Below are positions 61,524 to 64,000 of a stretch of DNA of 64,000 nt, piece after piece; position 1 is the first letter of the stretch; the number at the start of each line of letters is the position of its first letter. The DNA comes from Mesorhizobium sp. WSM3859 (lineage in GTDB: Bacteria > Pseudomonadota > Alphaproteobacteria > Rhizobiales > Rhizobiaceae): assembly GCF_002295065.1 (NCBI RefSeq), contig NZ_NSGG01000003.1, positions 496,001 to 560,000 of the forward strand, read 5' to 3'. The notes beneath the pieces were generated by a model. The model saw only the letters and a list, made by a program, of their open reading frames with translations, was not told the DNA's origin and ran no database searches. A program made the translations under genes and the position numbers.

Positions 61524-62684
61524 CTACCGCATGTTCCCCGTATGCCCCTGCGAATACCGCCCCGGCTGTGGCCACACCGTCAGCCCATGCGGCTCGAGGC
61601 CGACGCGGATTTTCGTCACCGCGCCGCTCACCGTGTCGATCATATAGGCCTCGTTGTCGAAGCGGCCGGAGAGCCATAGCTGCTTGCCGTCGGCGCTGAC
61701 ATTGCCCATGTCGGGGCTGCCGCCGCCGGGGATCGGCCATTGCGCGACCACTGAGCGGGTGGCGAAGTCGATCACCGTCACGCTGCCCGGGCCCTTGGCC
61801 TTGCCCTGCTCCATCTTGTGCGATCCGCGGTTCGAGACGTAGAGGCGCTTGCCGTCGCGGCTGACGACGAAGCCATGCGCGCCGATGCCGGTCGGGATGA
61901 AGCCGATCTCCCTGAAACTGTCGCCGTCGATCAGGAAGACGCCGTCATTCATCATGTCGGCCACGTAAAAAACCTTGCCGTCGGGCGAGAGGCGGATGTC
62001 CTGCGGCATGCCCATCTTGGACAGGTCGAGATGGCCGAGCACCTTCTGGTTCTTCAGGTCGATCTTGGCCAGGCCGCCATCGCCATATTCGCAGGTGAAG
62101 ATCGCATAGGAGCCGTCTACCGAGAAATCGGCATGGTTGATGCCGAGACAGGCCGGCGTCGGCAGGCTCGATTTCAGCGCCATGGTGTGCGGGTCGCGGA
62201 AATCGAGTTGCTGCAATGCTTCGTCGACGACGATGGCGGCGCTGCCGTCCGGCATGAAATAGAGGTTGTAGGGATCGTCGACCGGGACCTGCTGGCCGGG
62301 CTTGGCGGTAATCGGGTCGATCGGCGTCAGGCTGCCATTCTTGCCGGTGCCGTTGTTGGCGACCCACAGCGTCTTCAAATCCCAGGACGGCACGACATGC
62401 TGCGGCTTGCTGCCGACATTGAAGCGGTCGACTTCCTTGAGCGTTACGGTGTCGATCACCGAGACGCTGTTGGAAGAGCGGTTGGGCACATAGACGCGCG
62501 GCAGCGCGCCGGTGGTCACCGGGCTCAGATGACCGGCGGCGGTGTGTTTGTAGATGTTGACGGCGGGCGGCGGCGGTTCGCTGCAGTCTTCGGGGCAGGA
62601 GCCGGCCAAGGCGCGCGTGGGCATCAGCGCAAGCAGCAGCAGAGCCGCACGGAAACTGGTGTGACGCAAAAGACTTCTGATCAT
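61524..62684 (-). CDS. YncE-like secreted beta-propeller protein
   Basis: The 386-residue precursor has a signal peptide (MIRSLLRHTSFRAALLLLAL then MPTRALA), then a Cys- and Pro-rich start (GSCPEDCSEPPPP). About six propeller repeats follow, such as RVYVPNRSSNSVSVIDTVTLKEVDRFNVG and QDIRLSPDGKVFYVADMMNDGVFLIDGDS. These are YVTN/NHL-type beta-propellers of the YncE group, whose role is not settled (DNA, metal or protein binding). I start at the ATG at 62684; the frame to 62732 is not used. It has no clear partner; the GNAT-like gene is upstream. Confidence 0.85.
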   Translation of the reverse strand: MIRSLLRHTSFRAALLLLALMPTRALAGSCPEDCSEPPPPAVNIYKHTAAGHLSPVTTGALPRVYVPNRSSNSVSVIDTVTLKEVDRFNVGSKPQHVVPSWDLKTLWVANNGTGKNGSLTPIDPITAKPGQQVPVDDPYNLYFMPDGSAAIVVDEALQQLDFRDPHTMALKSSLPTPACLGINHADFSVDGSYAIFTCEYGDGGLAKIDLKNQKVLGHLDLSKMGMPQDIRLSPDGKVFYVADMMNDGVFLIDGDSFREIGFIPTGIGAHGFVVSRDGKRLYVSNRGSHKMEQGKAKGPGSVTVIDFATRSVVAQWPIPGGGSPDMGNVSADGKQLWLSGRFDNEAYMIDTVSGAVTKIRVGLEPHGLTVWPQPGRYSQGHTGNMR

Positions 62685-62753
62685 CTGGATGGTTTCGTGA
62701 AGGCCCGCCCGATATTCCCCGCCCGGACCCATAGCTTGTGTGCCGCCGTTGAT

Positions 62754-63983
62754 CTAGCGCCTTTTCAACAGGCTCCGCATGCGGTTGCGCAGCAGGCGCG
62801 CCATGTTGCGGGTCTCGCGGTAAAGATGCAGTTGCGAGGCCGCCTGGCGGGCCAGCCGGTCGGCGTCCGGTGTCAGCCCGACCACCAGCGTGCCCATCGG
62901 CTTGCGCTCGCTCCACAGGCGGCTCATCACGGGATGATCCGGAACCGCGCAGGAATCGGTCATGACGATGTTGGGATCGTCGAGATGCTGCTTGGTCACC
63001 TCGATCATCAGCAGCGTGCCCGGCGAATAGGCCGAGAGCGTCTCGTCATAGGCCGTCTTCCAAGTGTAGGCGACGCCGGCCTCGACGAAAACAACCAGGC
63101 AGGCGATGGTGCGGCCGTCGAGCGTCAGCATGTGGATGCGGCACATGTCTTGCTCGGCCAGCCGGTGGACGGCCTCGCGGGCGAAGGCGGCGCGGTAGCG
63201 GTCGATCGCCATGGCGGTGCGCTCGCGGCCTTTCCAGCCGGCTGCTTCCAGCGTCAGGAAGCTTTCGATGGCGTGGCGGATCTCGTCCGGTCCGCGGGCC
63301 ACGATGTGCTCCAGCTTGCCGTGGTCGGCAAGGCGCCGCTTCAGCCGGCGGAATTCGCGATAGTGATGCGAACGCAGCGACGCCTTGAGGTAGTCCTCGC
63401 CGTCGGCCTCGCTCTCCAGCACCGGACGCTCGACCTTGCCGGTGGTCACCAGCGTCAGGCCGCGGCTGTCGGCGAAGGAGGTGAGCAGGCTCGCCACCGG
63501 ACCGTCGAGGCGCATGTCGGGCAGCACGAAGACTTTTGGCAGCTTGAGATGCGGCCTCGACAGCATCGAGAAGAAATCCTCGATGACGCCGATGGGATCG
63601 TCGCGGTCGACCACCGGCGTGCCGAGCGGGCCGAACGGGCTCGACCATGTGCGCATCACCGGAACGCCGAGCGGGATCGCCGGCCGCTCGACCGAGAAGG
63701 GCACCAGAAGGCGCAGCCGGTTGCGGTATTCGTCGCCGTCGCGGATGACGGCCAGCCGCACCTCGCGGTCCTCCAGCCGGGGCATCGCGGGCGCCAGGAA
63801 GCGCGGGTTGAAGAAGACATTGGGCTCGGCTGTGCGGGAGCTGAGATAATCGAGCTCCTCGACAAGGTCGAAACCGGCCGAGGCCGGATAGATGGCGAGC
63901 TTGCGCTCCGGCCTGTTGCTGGCGAAGAGCTCGATATGGGCCGGGTCGACCTCACGCGCCAGGCCGGCAAGGTTGGAGACCAT
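62754..63983 (-). CDS. GNAT/BioF2-like acyltransferase (GNAT_6, CelD/BcsL type)
   Basis: The 409-residue protein has the PF13480-like fold: VFFNPRFLAPAMPRLEDREVRLAVI, KASLRSHHYREFRRLKRRLADHGKLE and CRIHMLTLDGRTIACLVVFVEAGVAYTWKTAYDETLSAYSPGTLLMIEV. Relatives act in polysaccharide synthesis and modification. The start ATG at 63983 is 17 bases from the window end and the frame is open upstream, so the true start may lie outside. The C-terminal basic tail (RNMARLLRNRMRSLLKRR) may bind membranes. Exact substrate unknown. Confidence 0.8.
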   Translation of the reverse strand: MVSNLAGLAREVDPAHIELFASNRPERKLAIYPASAGFDLVEELDYLSSRTAEPNVFFNPRFLAPAMPRLEDREVRLAVIRDGDEYRNRLRLLVPFSVERPAIPLGVPVMRTWSSPFGPLGTPVVDRDDPIGVIEDFFSMLSRPHLKLPKVFVLPDMRLDGPVASLLTSFADSRGLTLVTTGKVERPVLESEADGEDYLKASLRSHHYREFRRLKRRLADHGKLEHIVARGPDEIRHAIESFLTLEAAGWKGRERTAMAIDRYRAAFAREAVHRLAEQDMCRIHMLTLDGRTIACLVVFVEAGVAYTWKTAYDETLSAYSPGTLLMIEVTKQHLDDPNIVMTDSCAVPDHPVMSRLWSERKPMGTLVVGLTPDADRLARQAASQLHLYRETRNMARLLRNRMRSLLKRR

Positions 63984-64000
63984 GGCGCCGGCGGGACCGC

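Overview
The window is high-GC DNA from an alphaproteobacterium of the order Hyphomicrobiales, most likely Mesorhizobium or a close relative. I infer this from the gene order (metW-metX with a SAM-II riboswitch, hisC-tyrC, ftsE-ftsX, argH-lysA-TIGR02302, etfB-etfA-hbdA), the CpdR/CtrA-type cell-cycle elements, a RirA-type iron box, and dispersed intergenic palindromes typical of rhizobia. It looks chromosomal: mostly housekeeping and transport genes, no insertion sequences, no phage genes, no CRISPR array, and one tRNA-Leu(CAA).

Layout. 1-2.5 kb: the N-terminal part of a putative glycosyltransferase, then metW and metX (methionine synthesis) behind a SAM-II riboswitch and an intrinsic terminator. 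2.5-3.2 kb: a type II toxin-antitoxin pair. 3.4-7.5 kb: hisC, tyrC, a PfkB-family kinase and a DUF2125 protein. 7.6-12.5 kb: a ChaC-like cyclotransferase, an aldo/keto reductase, a LysE exporter, a PlsC acyltransferase, and a LysR regulator divergent from a PNPOx-like flavoprotein. 12.5-19.2 kb: YdcF, FtsX and FtsE (with a CtrA-type box upstream), an unknown anchored protein, hpt, a CpdR-like receiver, a DMT transporter and a second LysR regulator. 19.4-27.2 kb: a TIGR02302 protein, a threonine dehydratase divergent from an ArsR regulator, lysA, a small lipoprotein, argH and tlpA. 27.2-30.9 kb: an MHYT-PAS-GGDEF-EAL protein and an EEP-family phosphohydrolase.

31-36.4 kb is a ugpBAEC operon for glycerol-3-phosphate with a GpdQ-like phosphodiesterase gene at its end. 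36.4-40.3 kb is an fbpABC ferric-iron transporter with a TGA-N9-TCA iron box. 40.5-46.0 kb is the most interesting region: a minus-strand operon that begins with a clear guanidine-I (ykkC) riboswitch. It encodes a three-part ABC importer, an agmatinase-family enzyme with guanidine-hydrolase-like signatures, an unrecognised protein with a histidine-rich N-terminus, and a HupE/UreJ-type nickel permease. Read together, this is a self-contained guanidine uptake and hydrolysis module with its own nickel supply.

46.3-49.6 kb: an ECF sigma factor with its NrsF-type membrane anti-sigma, then a PAS-GGDEF cyclase. 49.6-55.1 kb: hbdA, etfA, etfB, a rhomboid protease, a PduO-type adenosyltransferase, a twin-TM protein and an SDR. 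55.2-64 kb: YihY, a DMT transporter, a small membrane protein, GluQRS, an AlkA-type glycosylase, an HNH endonuclease, DsbB, a YqaA-type protein, tRNA-Leu, a YncE-like beta-propeller protein and a GNAT/BioF2-like protein that reaches the window end.

Two families of dispersed intergenic palindromes recur. Family A is a short AATTCC...GGAATT element (six copies). Family B is a mosaic element with an inner module around a GTAC-loop-GTAC hairpin and variable outer arms (three full copies and one arms-only copy that doubles as a terminator).
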